From: Xestospongia muta
Taxonomy: Eukaryota; Porifera; Demospongiae; Haplosclerida; Petrosiidae
DNA length: 64,000 bases
Direction: 5' to 3'
Assembly (NCBI GenBank): GCA_963693285.1
Contig: OY848919.1
Location: forward strand, 9,357,461 to 9,421,460
Part shown: piece by piece, positions 47,059-59,787 of the stretch
Numbering within the stretch: position 1 is the stretch's first letter
How the letters are laid out: each line of letters begins with the position of its first letter
Notes under the pieces: generated by a model
Database searches by the model: none
What the model was told of the DNA's origin: nothing
What the model saw: the letters and a program-made list of their open reading frames with translations, nothing else
Program-made: the position numbers and the translations under genes

Positions 47059-49195
47059 ATGAACGTTGTGTTTTCCAGTCCAATGGCAGAACAAGCAGAT
47101 GATGCACACTTCCAACAGTTTTTGAACAAAAGACCAACTCTTGATGAGTTAATGAAACTTGTTGGAGTTAGTGAAAAGTGGTACGAGTTTGGTGTGCTTC
47201 TGCGTTTACCCCCCAATGAACTAGATGCTATAGAAGAACTGAATCAAGACCGTGACGCTGATTTCAAAGCTTTAAAGATGTTTTATTTATGGCTGGATAT
47301 TAACCCGAATGCTAAAAGAAGAGAAGTTATAGAGACGCTCCGGAATAAAGCTATAGGTGAGAGTGCTATAGCTGAGGAATATGTAAAGGCATTAAAAGTG
47401 GGTGAGTGATACATATTATATTACTAAACATTATCTATTAAACGTTGGTACCTAGCTTAGCTTATTGCTGAGAGTATACATGTGTGTTTGTGTATCTGTA
47501 TGTCTGTTACTCTTGTATGACACTATAACTCAAAACACTTAGTCCTATAACTATATGGTAACTGATAAACTGTTTTTGTATCAGATTCTGTTCCTTTGAA
47601 GTATATCAATATTGAATAAGACATCCTAACAATTCCAGATATAAGACTGAATTGTCCTTTCACTGTCTTCTTAAAAGGAATAGCAGGGTGTATATAGTAA
47701 GCAAGTAAAATGTACTCAGGTATTTGGGTGCACACCAAAAATTAACAATAAAATGTGACCTGATTTGCAATAATAGACCACTTCTGTCAAAACATTTGTG
47801 ACATGATTTATGAAAATGATCACAGTTAAACATCTCAAAAAACACTCTTGCATACATATATGTAGTTACTATGAAGAGCTATGCATATATAACAACTGTA
47901 TGTATACAAAACTGTTTTTGAGTTGTTTTAACAGTGGCTTTTTTCTATAATCACATCAAAAATATTTAAACAGAAGTAGCCTTTATTGTAAATCCAGGTC
48001 AAAAATATTCACTAAGGGGGAACTTATATATGAATATTTGGAATTAGAAAGCACATGATTAAAATGGTTTAACGAGAAATTTTATGAAACTTCACAATGT
48101 GGAAAATTAGAGACACCGGATAATCTATTTACACAAGATTGTAGCCAAAGAAAATCTGATTTAATTTTATGAATGTGAAGCAGTATCAAGTTGTTTAGCC
48201 AAGACTGAAGCATTGTTGAATGTAAGTAGTTCGTTATTTGTTGTAGTGCCTGATGCACTTCTGTAACCTCGGGAAATATAAGCCAAGTCACTACTCTTGA
48301 GACTTTTTATTATACAAGTTTTATAGCATGAGTATAGCAAAAGACCTAATCTCTGAAGTGGTCATAAAGTAGTCACTTTCTGAATCAAATTGCTTAATAG
48401 GAATGTCTCTCAACAATCTTACTTCCAAATTCATGTCTAGGAAACCAATAATCAAGTGGCCGATGAGGCTTATCTACAACTTCATAAAGACTATTCTCAC
48501 TTATGCTATATACACGGGTAATGTATGCAATGAACAATTATTAACATTTATACAATAATTTGTTAATTAAGGTGTAGTAATGATGAAATAATGAATTTTA
48601 GCTAAAAGCAAAAAACGTCGTCAACCCATTGCCTGATTGGTGCTACAACCCTGAATAGTGAGTGCAGTATACAATGTACATACTCACTACTAGTGTCCAT
48701 GATCTATTTACTTTCTTTCAATGCTATATTGACTAAAAGTGTGTATTTCAATTGTTTAACAACAATAATAAAATATTATGCTAGTTATAACTGTAAATAT
48801 TATTATAATGATTGAAATTATTCCTTTTTCTCCTTTTAGAAGATGATGCTAACAGGTTGGGACAAGTTATTGAGAGAAACCTTGTTAAACATTTTATTTC
48901 ATTACGTGAGATGTGTTGGTATGATCTACATCGCCTAGCTGATCAGATGTATCATGCTGACTTGATTAGCTTAGACGTCCAGTGGTCACCTACATTTGAT
49001 AACGTCGTGGCTGAATTAACAGTAGAACTGAGTTTAAGGAAGAGTATTTCTCAAATAGAGCAATATTGTACCCAATTACTGTTAGTACTTACTGCTAGGG
49101 GAGGTTTATGCGCTCAAGTTAGTCAAGCCCTTCAACAGGACTGGATTAAAGACAGCAGACATGAATGTGGAGTAGAATTACAACTAGGTGTGTAA
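47059..49195 (+). CDS. Unit B: Death domain plus module X protein
   Basis: Exon 1 (47059-47401, donor gtgagt) encodes MNVVFSSPMAEQADDAHFQQ, then a Death domain (LDELMKLVGVSEKWYEFGVL, LNQDRDADFKALKMFYLWLD, EVIETLRNKAIGESAIAEEY). Exon 2 starts at 48840 after ctccttttag in matching phase and encodes module X (QVIERNLVKHFISLREMCWY, MYHADLISLDVQWSP, QIEQYCTQLLLVLTARGGLC, ALQQDWIKDSRHECGVELQL). Reading on gives a stop at 49193-49195, for 232 residues. A donor at 49188 could lead to further exons, but the basic tail exons found in unit C are missing here. Death domains recruit other Death-fold proteins. The role as a cytoplasmic adaptor is inferred. No frame lesions. Confidence 0.7.
47402..48839. 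other. Intron of unit B
   Basis: About 1.4 kb between the Death domain and module X exons. It is conserved as the equivalent intron of unit C (50285-51653) with small indels. No exon or RNA gene recognised inside. Confidence 0.55.
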
Positions 49196-49886
49196 TTAAA
49201 ATGTCTACATAATGTTACAAATTACAGGTTGCATAATATAAAATGATAGTAAACATAATATAGTTTTGATTACTTTTGTCCTATGGAATTTATTGTTTAT
49301 CAAATAAAAACGTTTTTGTTTCTTTTAAAAAATCAATTTTTAGTTCTAACATTTTGTAAACATTTTGCAACATGCAACCTGTATAACCATTATATTGGTT
49401 AAATCAACCAATTAATTTTACAGTGCAAAGTTTACTTTAAGAATCTGACTCATGACTCGATAGTAACTAATAGTGATCAACCTATAAAGCAAGGTAAATA
49501 TTAATTTATAGATTTTGTATCTTTTGATTTATACTTGAAAAATAATCAACCTTTTATTATATAACATTACTCCTATAATACTATAATGAAGATTATATTA
49601 AGTCTATATCTTTCGTCTTAACTGTTAGATACAAAGACAAGTCATTAAAGCTAACTTTTTGTAATCCATATTTCACAGTATGTCTGTTACAACATTAATT
49701 CATACATAGCAATTATTATAACTGAAACAATGACGTCAACTCTAAATAGTTTAGACTATACTGTTGTGTACATTATGACAACAATAATTTTGATAATGTT
49801 AACGATAATTTTCTATTATATACCTAATATTCAACACATCATTAGTACATATATCATCTAGATCTTGTTGAACTCCACATACGCTC

Positions 49887-49919
49887 TATATAAATAACCT
49901 CCGTATACTGCATGCGCAG
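49887..49919 (+). promoter_or_regulatory. Unit C core promoter: TATA box and NRF1-like site
   Basis: tatataaata at 49887-49896 and ctgcatgcgcag at 49908-49919, identical in sequence and spacing to unit B. Confidence 0.5.
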
Positions 49920-49941
49920 ATTGTACGAGCATAACCCGGAG

Positions 49942-52784
49942 ATGAACGTTGTGTTTTCCAGCCCAATGGCAGAACAAGCAGATGATGCACACTTCCAACA
50001 GTTTTTGAACAAAAGACCAACTCTTGATGAGTTAATGAAACTTGTTGGAGTCAGTGAAAAGTGGTACAAGTTTGGTGTGCTTCTGCGTTTACCCGCCATT
50101 GAACTAGATGCTATAGAAGAACTGAATCAAGACCGTGACGCTGATTTCAAAGCTTTAAAGATGTTTTATTTATGGCTGGATATTAACCCGAATGCTAAAA
50201 GAAGAGAAGTTATAGAGACGCTCCGGAATAAAGCTATAGGTGAGAGTGCTATAGCTGAGGAATATGTAAAGGCATTAAAAGAAGGTGAGTGATACATATT
50301 ATATTACTAAACATCATCTATTTAACGTTGGTACCTAGCTTAGCTTATTGCTGAGAGTATACATGTGTGTTTGTGTATCTGTATGTCTGTTACTCTTGTA
50401 TGACACTATAACTCAAAACTCTTAGTCCCATAACTATATGGTAACTGATAAAACATTTTTGTATCAGATTCTGTTCCTTTGAAGTATATCAATATTGAAT
50501 AAGACATTCTAACAATTCCAGATATAAGACTGAATTGTCCTTTCACTGCCTTCTTAAAAGGAATAGCAGGGCTGTGTAAGCAAGTATAATGTACTCAGGC
50601 ATTTGGGGGTGCACCAAAAATTAACGATTAAGTGTGACCTGATTTTCAATAAGGGACCACTTCTGTCAAAACATTTGTGACATGATTTATGAAAAATGAT
50701 CACTGTTATGCATATATAACAACTGTATGTATACAAAAGTGTCTTTGACATGTTTTAACAGTGGATTTTTTTATTAATGACATCACAAATATTTTGCCTG
50801 AAGTAGCCTTTATTGTAAATCCAGGTCACAAATATCCGCTAGGGGGAAACATTTATATGAATATTTAAATTAGAAACCACGTGATTACAATGGTTAAAGA
50901 GAAAGATTATAAAACTTCACAATGTGGGAAATTAGAGGCACCGGATAATCTATTTACACAAGATTGTAGCCAAAGAAAATCTGATTTAATTTTATGAATG
51001 TGAAGCAGTATCAAGTTGTTTAGCCAAGACTGAAGCATTGTTGAATGTAAGTAGTTCTTTATTCGTTGTAGTGCTTAATGCACTCCTGTAACCTCGGGAA
51101 ATAAAAGCCAAGTCACTACTCTTGAGACTTTTTATTGCACCAGTTTTATAGCATGAACATAGGTATAGCAAAAGGCCTAATCTCTGAGATGGTCATAATG
51201 TAGCCACTTTCTGAATGAAACTGCTTAATAGGTACGTCTCTCAACATTCTTGCCTCCAAATTCACGTCTAGGAAACCGATAATCAAGTGGCCAACTTCAT
51301 GAACACTATTTTCACTTATGCTATATACATATGAAATGTATGCAATGAACAATTATTAAGATTTATATAATAATTAATTAATTAAGGTGTTAGTAATGAT
51401 GAAATAATTAATTTTAGCTGAAAGCAAAAACACTGGTCAACCCATTGCCTGATTGGTGCTACAACCCTGAATAGTGAATGCAGTATACAATGTACATACT
51501 CACTAGTAGTGTCCATGATCTATTTAATTTCTTTCACTGCTATAATGACAAAAAGTGTATTTAAAGTATTTAACAACAATAATAAAATATTATACTAGTT
51601 ATAACTATAAATATTATTACAATGATTAAAATTATTCCTTTTTCTCCTATTAGAAGATGATGCTAACATGTTGAGACAAGTTATTGAGAGAAACCTTGTT
51701 AAACATTTTATTTCATTACGCGAGATATGTTGATATAATCTACATCGCCTAGCTGATCAGATGTATCATGCTGACTTGATTAGCTTAGACGTCCAGTGGT
51801 CACCTACATTTGATAATGTTGTGGCTGAATTAACCGTAGAACTGAGTTTAAGGAAGAGTATTTCTCAAATAGAGCAATATTGTACCAAATTAATGTTAGT
51901 GCTTACTGCTAGGGGAGGTTTATGCGCTCAAGTTAGTCAAGCCCTTCAACAGGACTGGATTAAAGACAGCAGACATGAATGTGGAGTGGAATTACAACTA
52001 GGTATATAATTAAAACGTCTACATAATGCCAGGTAGTCATAAGATTAGTTTGACCCATTTGTGTCAAACACAACCTGTGATATCAATTGTCATATATATA
52101 TATATATATGAGCTTTACAAATGAAATTTTAAATTATTGCTATAGCTCATCTCATATGTAGGTGATTTTATGAATAGTTTGTTGAATTTTGATGGTTTTA
52201 TATGACTTTTAATTATCTATAACTGTGAATAGAGTTATTATAAAAGTATCAGCTATAATGTATGATGTTTTTCATTTTAATGTAACATTTTTAAAACCAT
52301 TAATATAAAGTTAACTGTTCTTGATGTTGTATTAGATGCAACTACATCATCACAGAACAACTTAAGAGTACCAGTTGAGCTACAGAGATTTGAATGCAGT
52401 ATGTTATTTCAATAATTTGATTGTAACATTCAAAGTTAACAGGAAAAAGAAAAAGTGAGGGTATGGATTCTGATGAAGATACATCATATCAGAAACAAAG
52501 AGCTTATGATCACAATTCATCTTCTGATGAAGATTCGAGGTCATCAAATAGACTCAGAAAGGAAGAAACAGGAGGGAGACATCACACAAGGAAAAGAAAA
52601 CAAAATAGAAAGTCTAAAGAGCATGAAAGTATTATATGTGATAGCTTCTATTAACTTGTATATTCATATTATTACAGGACACAAGAGACAAAGATCAGAA
52701 GACAGTGATTCTGATGAACAATGTTCATTCAGAAAACACAAAGATTACTGTAAAGGATCTGATTCATCACTTGATGGTAACTAA
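49942..52784 (+). CDS. Unit C: Death domain, module X (with stop) and basic/acidic tail
   Basis: Exons 49942-50284, 51654-52001, 52336-52398, 52443-52628 and 52678-52784, all with GT-AG borders and compatible phases, would give 348 residues. The Death domain differs from unit B by only a few residues (for example WYKFGVLLRLPAIELD). In module X a TGA at 51731-51733 replaces the Trp codon of unit B, leaving a 140-residue Death-domain-only product. The downstream exons remain open and encode a tail rich in Lys/Arg and Ser/Asp (RKRKSEGMDSDEDTSY, RHHTRKRKQNRKSKEHE, RHKRQRSEDSDSDEQ) with nuclear-localisation-like clusters, ending at 52784. Their intactness suggests the stop is young or that the ancestral gene had this architecture. 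Confidence 0.65.
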
Positions 52785-52899
52785 TAGTGATCAATGTATA
52801 AATAAGGTAAATATATACTGTATATTTATAGGATATGTTTATTTCTTATTTATATTTTAAAAAATAATATATCCTTTTATTTATAACATTACTCCTATA

Positions 52900-53460
52900 A
52901 TACTATAATGAAGATTATAATTTTTAAATTTATATTCTTTGTCTCACCTGTTAGATACTAAGACAAGTCATCAAATGTAACTTTTTGTAAACTATATTTC
53001 ACAGTATGTCTATTACATCATTCATTCATATATAGTAATTATTATAACTGATACAATGACTTCTACTCTAATTAGTTTAAGATATACCGTTGTGTACATT
53101 ATGGTAACAATAATTTTAAAAATTTTAAAGATTATTTTTTTAAAATCAGTACAAATTTCTTATTGAATTCCACATAACTACTGAGCTATATATATCACTA
53201 TATATGTTCTGTGTATAACTGACTACAAACCTTCATTGTTCCACCCTAATTATAGGGTTTGAGCATATGCACATTCTATGATCCACACCCTGGGGATAAA
53301 CAATTTGCTTTCCACCAACTAGGCCAGAACAAAGTGTTGATACGAATTTCCAAATAGTTTTTGAATGAAAAACATACTCTTACTGAATTACGTAAATGTC
53401 AGAGTTGATACCAGTAGTACAAGTTTGGTATACTAATAGTAACTTGCTCTTCTTTTAGAT
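52900..53460 (+). pseudogene. Unit D: decayed promoter and Death-domain exon
   Basis: 52980-53130 matches the promoter-proximal sequence of units B and C (around acagtatgtct and gttgtgtacattatg). 53260-53440 is a badly eroded copy of their first exon, recognisable in pieces such as ttttccaccaa, ggcagaacaa-like and cagtagtacaagtttggt sequence. No open frame survives. It marks the right end of the tandem array. Confidence 0.5.
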
Positions 53461-54692
53461 AGTAGCCTATTTCTTTGATTGTTTTAATTTATCAAGCTTC
53501 ATCTTGCCATTTGAAGCGTCACATTATGTTATCAAATTTTTAGTCCAACCTATCATTATTGCAGATCAAGTTGCACTATTACAATTTCCTAGAACCTTCG
53601 TGTCTGTCGTTAGGTGATAGTGATTGGGTTTGGGTTGTGAGACTATATTGACAAGGGTTACAGCATTTAATTTATGTGTGTACTTTATTTACCAAGTATT
53701 AGTCCTCTTCTTTACGTCTATCTTAACTAACTAGTAGACAGTGAGTGTGTGACATTAGTAGACATAATCTTTACTTAGAGACCTGAAATGGACAGGGATA
53801 GAAGCAGTTTTACAAGAGGATGTACATGTGCCTATAGAAAGTGTTAACATATCAATCAGTATATATTACCACCTATCATATTATATTAACACTTATTAGG
53901 TACTAGTATGAACACTCTAACGAGTACTTACATAGCCAAGAGCAGCTAGTACAGTTTAGGGTCAATAAGCCCCTTTTCCACCTCTCTGTGTATAAGATGA
54001 AATCTGAAATAGCTAAGACTTTGCAATACTAGTCTTAAACTTCTATAAATATAATAACTAGTGTATAACTAGTGATTATTACATTGATATTGTCAACATC
54101 TCACTTATTCTACAGTTCATGTGTGTCATGATCAAATGATCAAAATCTGAATCCAACATATTGGCTACTGACACATTTAGCAATCAGTGATGTTTGGTAG
54201 GCTGAAAAATAGAGGCTAGAAGTTGACATACACAATTAGACTGTTAAACATAAAATATATATCTATTACCTAATATCATGTTGCTAAACAGCCAATAAGG
54301 TAAACCTGTTTTATGTTATTCCATCTTTGTTTGTGTCATTTCAATCTGTAGAAAATTAAAAGGCACAAAGTGATTTAATTAATTAATAATGACAACATCT
54401 GTTGCTATAACAAAGTGATAATCATACGATTAGCTTTTGTTCACAATAATTCTATGTAGTATCTCATAAATCAGGAAATGAACTTTTTTTTAAAAATAAA
54501 TTAGTAATTCTATTGTCACAAAGTAATAGGTGATATGCATGATTATGTAATAACAAAGGGGACAAAAGGTGAATGGTGACAATATGAGTGAGATGTACTA
54601 AAATGTATCCATGATTTTAATGTTAGTACTAAGCTAAAGACGAATTGAATAAAGTTCACAAATAATAATACTATTTAAGAGGAAATGTCTTA
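53461..54692. other. Spacer, 3' flank of the ankyrin gene
   Basis: AT-rich, no exon or RNA gene recognised. Confidence 0.4.
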
Positions 54693-57600
54693 TCAATTAC
54701 TAGTGACAACATATATTTCATTAGTTTCTGTCTTGTTGTCTTGTTTTGGTTTATTTTTGCTGTATTGCTTTACACTGATATCTTTAAATCTATGAGTAGG
54801 GTTTAAGATAGATAGAGTGAGTGAACTAAGTATAGATGAGATGTCGGACATCGACAATCGTAATCTCTTTTCTTTTGTCTTCTTATCGAGAGTTTTTAAA
54901 TCTTCATAAATTATTGAATGTTTTAATTCAGTGGTTAATTGAAAAGGAGTAGCTGAAGCTTTTTCCTTGTCAGACATTAGTAATGATGACTTCAATTCTA
55001 TCTCCTGTAATTGTGATGCTGTCTGACCTCCATATTGAGTTAATAGCTGGCTAATGGCTTCTAGTTCAAGTACATTAGCATCATCTAATGCTGTGTTCTT
55101 GTTAACAACAATGTTAGGATTAGCACCATTCTTTAGGAGTGTTTCTACTACTGAAATGGATTTGCTTCCTCTTACAGCAAAGAACAAAGGAGTCAAACAC
55201 CAATAACTTTCTTGTTTATTGACATCAGCTCTAGCAAGTATGAGAGCATCTACTATATCAACATGTCCACAAGATGAAGCTACCATGAGTGGAGTAAGAC
55301 CAAGTACAAGTGGAGTATCTGGACTGACTAATGTCTTCATTACAACTGTACCTAAATCTCCTTTAACACATGAATCTAATAATTCTCTCTGGTCATTAGT
55401 GAGGTGTGAAAGTTTCCTTGAGAGGAAGGTAACGAGAGTTGGATGACCACCATAACATGACTTAACAACTGATTTTTCGATCTCATCAGAAGTTGGTTTA
55501 ACTTTATCTAAAAGCATGTCAACAAGGTCTATGTTACCACCAAAAGCAGCTAGTGAAAATGCTGTTGATCCATTGTGCAGTGACAAATGGGGATTTGCTT
55601 GCGATTTAAGTAAAGTTTGAACTACTTTAACATTTTTATAACAACAAGCTAGCATTAGAGCAGTCCATCCATCTTCATTCTGAGTATTAGTGTCAGCATG
55701 TTCTTTGAGTAGTAGTTCAACAACCTGGTGATGACCATTTAGACTAGCTAACATTAGAGCAGTCCATCCACCTTTTCCTTGGTGATTAATGTTTGTGTGC
55801 TTTTTGAGTAAAAGTTCAACGATCTGGGTAAGGCCATGATAACTAGCTAGCATTAGGGCAGGTTCCCCATCTTGTTTCTGAGTATGAATGTCGACATGTT
55901 CTTTGAGAAGGAGTTCAATGACTTGGTGATGACCATTTTGACTAGCTAGCATTAGAGCAGTCGCTCTATTTTCTTTCTGAATATTAATATCATATTCTTT
56001 GAGTAGTAGTTTTATGACTTGGTGATGACCATTTTGACTAGCTAGAATTAGAGCAGTCACTCCATCTTTTCCATGCAGATTAATATCAGCATGCTCTTTA
56101 AGTAATAGTTCAACAACTTCGTGATGACCATTTTCACTAGCTAGCATTAAAGCAGTCCATCCATCTACTTCCTGAGTATTAATCTCAACATGTTCTTTGA
56201 GTAGTAGCTCAATGACCTGGTGATGACCAGTTTCACTAGCTAGCATTAGAGCAGTCAGTCCATTTTTTGCCTGGAGATTAATGTCTGCATGCTCTTTGAG
56301 TAGTAGTTCAATGACATGATGATAACCATTTTGACTTGCTAACATTAGGGCAGTCACTCCATTTTTTTTCTGACTATTAACGTCAGCACGTTCTCTGAGT
56401 AATAGTTCAGTGACCTGGTGATGACCATTTTGACAAGCTAACATTAGGGCAGTTGCTCCATTTTCTTTCTGAGAATTAATGTTGGCATGTTCTTGGAGTA
56501 GTCGTTCAATGACCTGGTAATGACCATTTTGACTAGCTAGCATTAGAGCAGTCACTCCATTTTTCGCCTGGTGATTAATGTCAGCATGTTCTTTGAGTAG
56601 TAATTCAATGACTTGGTGATGACCATTTTGACTAGCTAGCATTAGAGCAGTCACTCCATTTTTTCCCTGGTGATTAATTTCTGCATGTTTTTTGAGCAAT
56701 AGTTCTACAACAAGGTGATGACCATTTTGACTAGCTAGCATTAGGGCAGTCCATCCAATTTCTTCCTGAGTATTAATGTTGGCATGCTCTTTGAGTAATT
56801 GTTCAACAATTTGGGTGTGACCATTTTGACTGGCTAGCATTAGAGCAGTCAGTCCACTTTTTGTCTGGAGGTTAATGTCAGCATGTTCTTTGAGTAGTAT
56901 TTCAACAACCTGATAATGACCATTTTCACAAGCTGCCATTAAAGCAGTCCCTCCATTTTCTTTTTGAGTATTAATGTAAGCATGTTCTTTTAGTAGTAGC
57001 TCAATGACATGGTGATGACCATTTTGACTAGCTAGCATTAGAGCAGTCATTCCATTTTTATCTTGAATATTGATATCTATATGTTTATTAAATAGGAGCT
57101 TAATAGCATCAATATTGCCATATCTGGCAGCTTCATGAATATTGCTATCAGCATAAAGGCTTATATCAAGCTCCATTAGAAAGGATGCTAACATATCATC
57201 TTCAGCCTTTATAGAATTTTCAAGGGCATGCCTGAAGCTAAAACTATGGTTGTAATCTTCTATTAAAATAAGTTGATCACCAATATAAACTTCATAAACA
57301 CCAACCTGATACACGAACTCTCTTTTCTCTACTGCATTGACTATAAGACAGTCTAACTGAGACTTGGAAACTACAAACTTACAGACACAAGCTGATTCTT
57401 CCTCCTCAATTATTATGTGATTCAAAATAGAACTTGCATTAGGAAATACGTAATTGAGAAATTTGTGTAAATGGGCTACATTTTTCTGCTGCCATTGTTC
57501 ATGAAACTTGATGAACATTGTACATCTCCTTGTTGTAGTAACTTGTGGTTGAAGTAATGGTATGTGTTTCATAGCCTGTCCAAAGAGCTGTAGCTGAGTA

Positions 57601-59674
57601 CTTTCTTCAAAAGCCTTAACCATGCTAATGTAATGTTGTAAATTATTTTGAAGTTTGCCTACAATAAACTTGTCCACTATTTTCTTTAGTAGGTCTACAT
57701 TTAGGAAATAGCAATGAGGTTGAATAGCATTGGAGAGTTGGTCTATGTTGTCAACCTTTAACTCATTATCCCCAAGATAATGATGAAGAAATTCTATGAC
57801 ATCAACAAAAAGAACACTTCCTTCCAGTATTAGTTCCTGAAGACTTGATAGAGTTGTTGTTTTGAGAACCGTAAAGCTATCACTAATTTTTAAAAGTTGT
57901 TCAAGTACCTCTTCCTTCTTTTTCTTAGTCTTCACAACATTATACTGTTGTAACAATTTACAGATATCCTCTCTTTTTTCTTCTCTTGCTTTAGCAGCAA
58001 TACTCTGGCCATTAATGGAGACATTAGATATAGCACCAGCTGTCAGTAGTAGTTCTATAACTTGAGATGACTTGTGTCCTGTTATAGCATATACTAGTGG
58101 ACTGTACCCATCACTGTCTGTACTATTGACATTAGCTCCTGATTGTAACAGTACTTGTACAGTCTCTTTATGTCCACAAGCTGAGGCTATCATAAGAGGA
58201 GTGATACCATTGACTAGTGTACAATTTACATTCACATTGGTGTTGTAAATATGGCTTTCTGTGAAATCATTATCTCCTTTGGCACATGAAACAAAAATTT
58301 GGAATTCTTCTGGTGTAAAAAATTCAAATAGCTTTACTAATGAGCTGATAATAAGTTGAGAGTGTCCATAATGACATGCTGTAGTGAGGACTGATGTTAC
58401 TGCACTTGTTTTCTGGCTCTCTGCTAGATGTTCAAGTAATACTTCAATTATCTCCATAGAATTTTGTCGTGTAGCTACAGTGAGTGCTGTATCATCATTT
58501 CTACTAGTAATAAGTTGATCAGCATTAAATTGAAGCAATAACTTAACGATCTTAAAGTGAATATTTTGACATGCTATTATAATAGCTGTGTAACCATCAT
58601 CTTTTTGTATATTAGGATTTGCCCCAGTTTGGAGTAGATAGTTGACTATAGCGTAGGAGTTTGTATCACATGCTAGCATCAATGCAGTGTAGCCAGTGTT
58701 ATTTTGAATGTTAGGATTAGCTTCAGCTAATATTAATGTTTGTACAACTTGTTCATACCCTCCTTTGCTAGCTAGCATTAGTGCTGTACAACCCTCTTCA
58801 TTTTGATAATTGATGTTATCAATTAAGTTAAGCAAGAATTGAACAGCTTCATCATCACCAAGTCTTGAAGCCTCTAGTAATGCTTGGTCAAAAGAAAATT
58901 GTTTTTGTTCTTCTTCTTTCAAGATAGCTTGACCATTGATAATAAGTTCAAAGATACCAATGAGTGATGCAAATTCTTTCTTTATAGTAACAATTTCCAA
59001 GATATAGTCTAACTTTGATTGAGGTACAAGTAGAGTAACATATACTGACCCTTCCTCCACTCGTATATGAGTCATTCTCTGATGAAACATGTGATTTACA
59101 AGTGTTTTAAAGTTCTCCAACGTTTTCTTCCCCCATTGATGATTAAGTTTGATAACCACTTCACAAGTAATAGATGTGACTTCTGGATTTGGTATCAATG
59201 CTTCTTCAACTGCATTCTTGAATTTGTTAAGTGTTGTTGATTGTTTAAATTCTTCAAGCTGTTGTTTGTAAGTCTGCATATCCCTGTGCAACTTTTCTTC
59301 CATAATAAAGTCTTCATTTATTATATTTTTTACAATAACATCTAACACTTCAACATCGAGGTAGCTGTAATGAGGCCAAAGGACTTCATAAAGTTTGTGG
59401 ATATCTGTAGTATCTGTTAGCCCTTTTACTCGGAAATACTCTCCAAGATAACTTGCAATATCAATGAATGTACGTGTTCTGCTTTCAATTAATTTGTTGA
59501 GAGCCTGCTTAGTATTTTCAACTAATTTTACAAACTTATTGTACAGACTATTCAATTTTTCAGCTACAGGATCATCTGGAATGACTGTTATTTTTTGGAG
59601 TTGTCTATTCACTGAGAAGAAATCAAAACGTGAAGATTTATCTTCTTGTTTTGCTGTTTCCTCAATCTTATCAC
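54693..59674 (-). CDS. Giant exon: module Y, ankyrins, module Y, ankyrins (2A-DD-X-Y-ANK gene)
   Basis: The exon starts at 59674 after an acceptor (aacaag) in phase with the preceding exon and is open for about 4.98 kb to a stop at 54693-54695. In order: linker (EETAKQEDKSSRFDFFSVNR); first module Y (KLYEVLWPHYSYLDVEVLDV, IVKNI, KLHRDMQTYKQQLEEFK, then a beta-rich part VVIKLNHQWGKKTLENFKTL and EGSVYVTLLVPQSKLDYILE); about eight degenerate ankyrin repeats (GCTALMLASKGGYEQVVQTL, GYTALMLACDTNSYAIVNYL); second module Y (IQPHCYFLNVDLLKKIVDKF, MFIKFHEQWQQKNVAHLHKF); and about 20 ankyrins, of which roughly 14 are almost identical (TALMLASQNGHHQVIELLLK). The basic C-terminus ends at TSN. No nonsense or frameshift. 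Ankyrins bind proteins or other ligands. Together with exons to the right the protein is about 2,013 residues. Confidence 0.85.
55655..57090 (-). repeat. 99-bp coding tandem array (ankyrin repeats)
   Basis: About 14 head-to-tail 99-bp units, each encoding one 33-residue ankyrin repeat, with unusually high DNA similarity (for example tgatgaccattttgactagc recurs). One unit is a codon short (KEYDINIQKE instead of KEHADINIQKE). The homogeneity implies recent unequal exchange or gene conversion. Confidence 0.9.
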
Positions 59675-59727
59675 CTTGTTAAAAAAGAAAAATGTAGTTA
59701 ATAGCAATGAAATTAACATTACCTTAC

Positions 59728-59787
59728 CTGCAAAACTATTAGCTATCTTTGATGAGTCCAGTTTAGCTTTATTTGTGTAATGAGAAC
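59728..59787 (-). CDS. 60-nt linker exon of the 2A-DD-X-Y-ANK gene
   Basis: Bounded by acceptor ttttatag and donor gtaagg. Encodes GSHYTNKAKLDSSKIANSFA in the phase (1) required by both neighbours. Joins module X to the giant exon. Confidence 0.65.

Larger units (their letters stand above)
46353..52010. repeat. Tandem duplication, two copies of about 2.88 kb
   Basis: 46353-49227 and 49228-52010 are nearly identical along promoter, Death domain exon, intron and module X exon, with scattered substitutions and small indels. The Death domain exon starts are 2,883 bp apart (47029 and 49912). Even the 5' non-coding 650 bp is conserved between copies, so the duplication is recent. Confidence 0.9.

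Noticed and set aside
55219..59682. Plus-strand open frames opposite the giant ankyrin exon
   Set aside because: Antisense shadows of strongly coding sequence; no motifs and no splice context.
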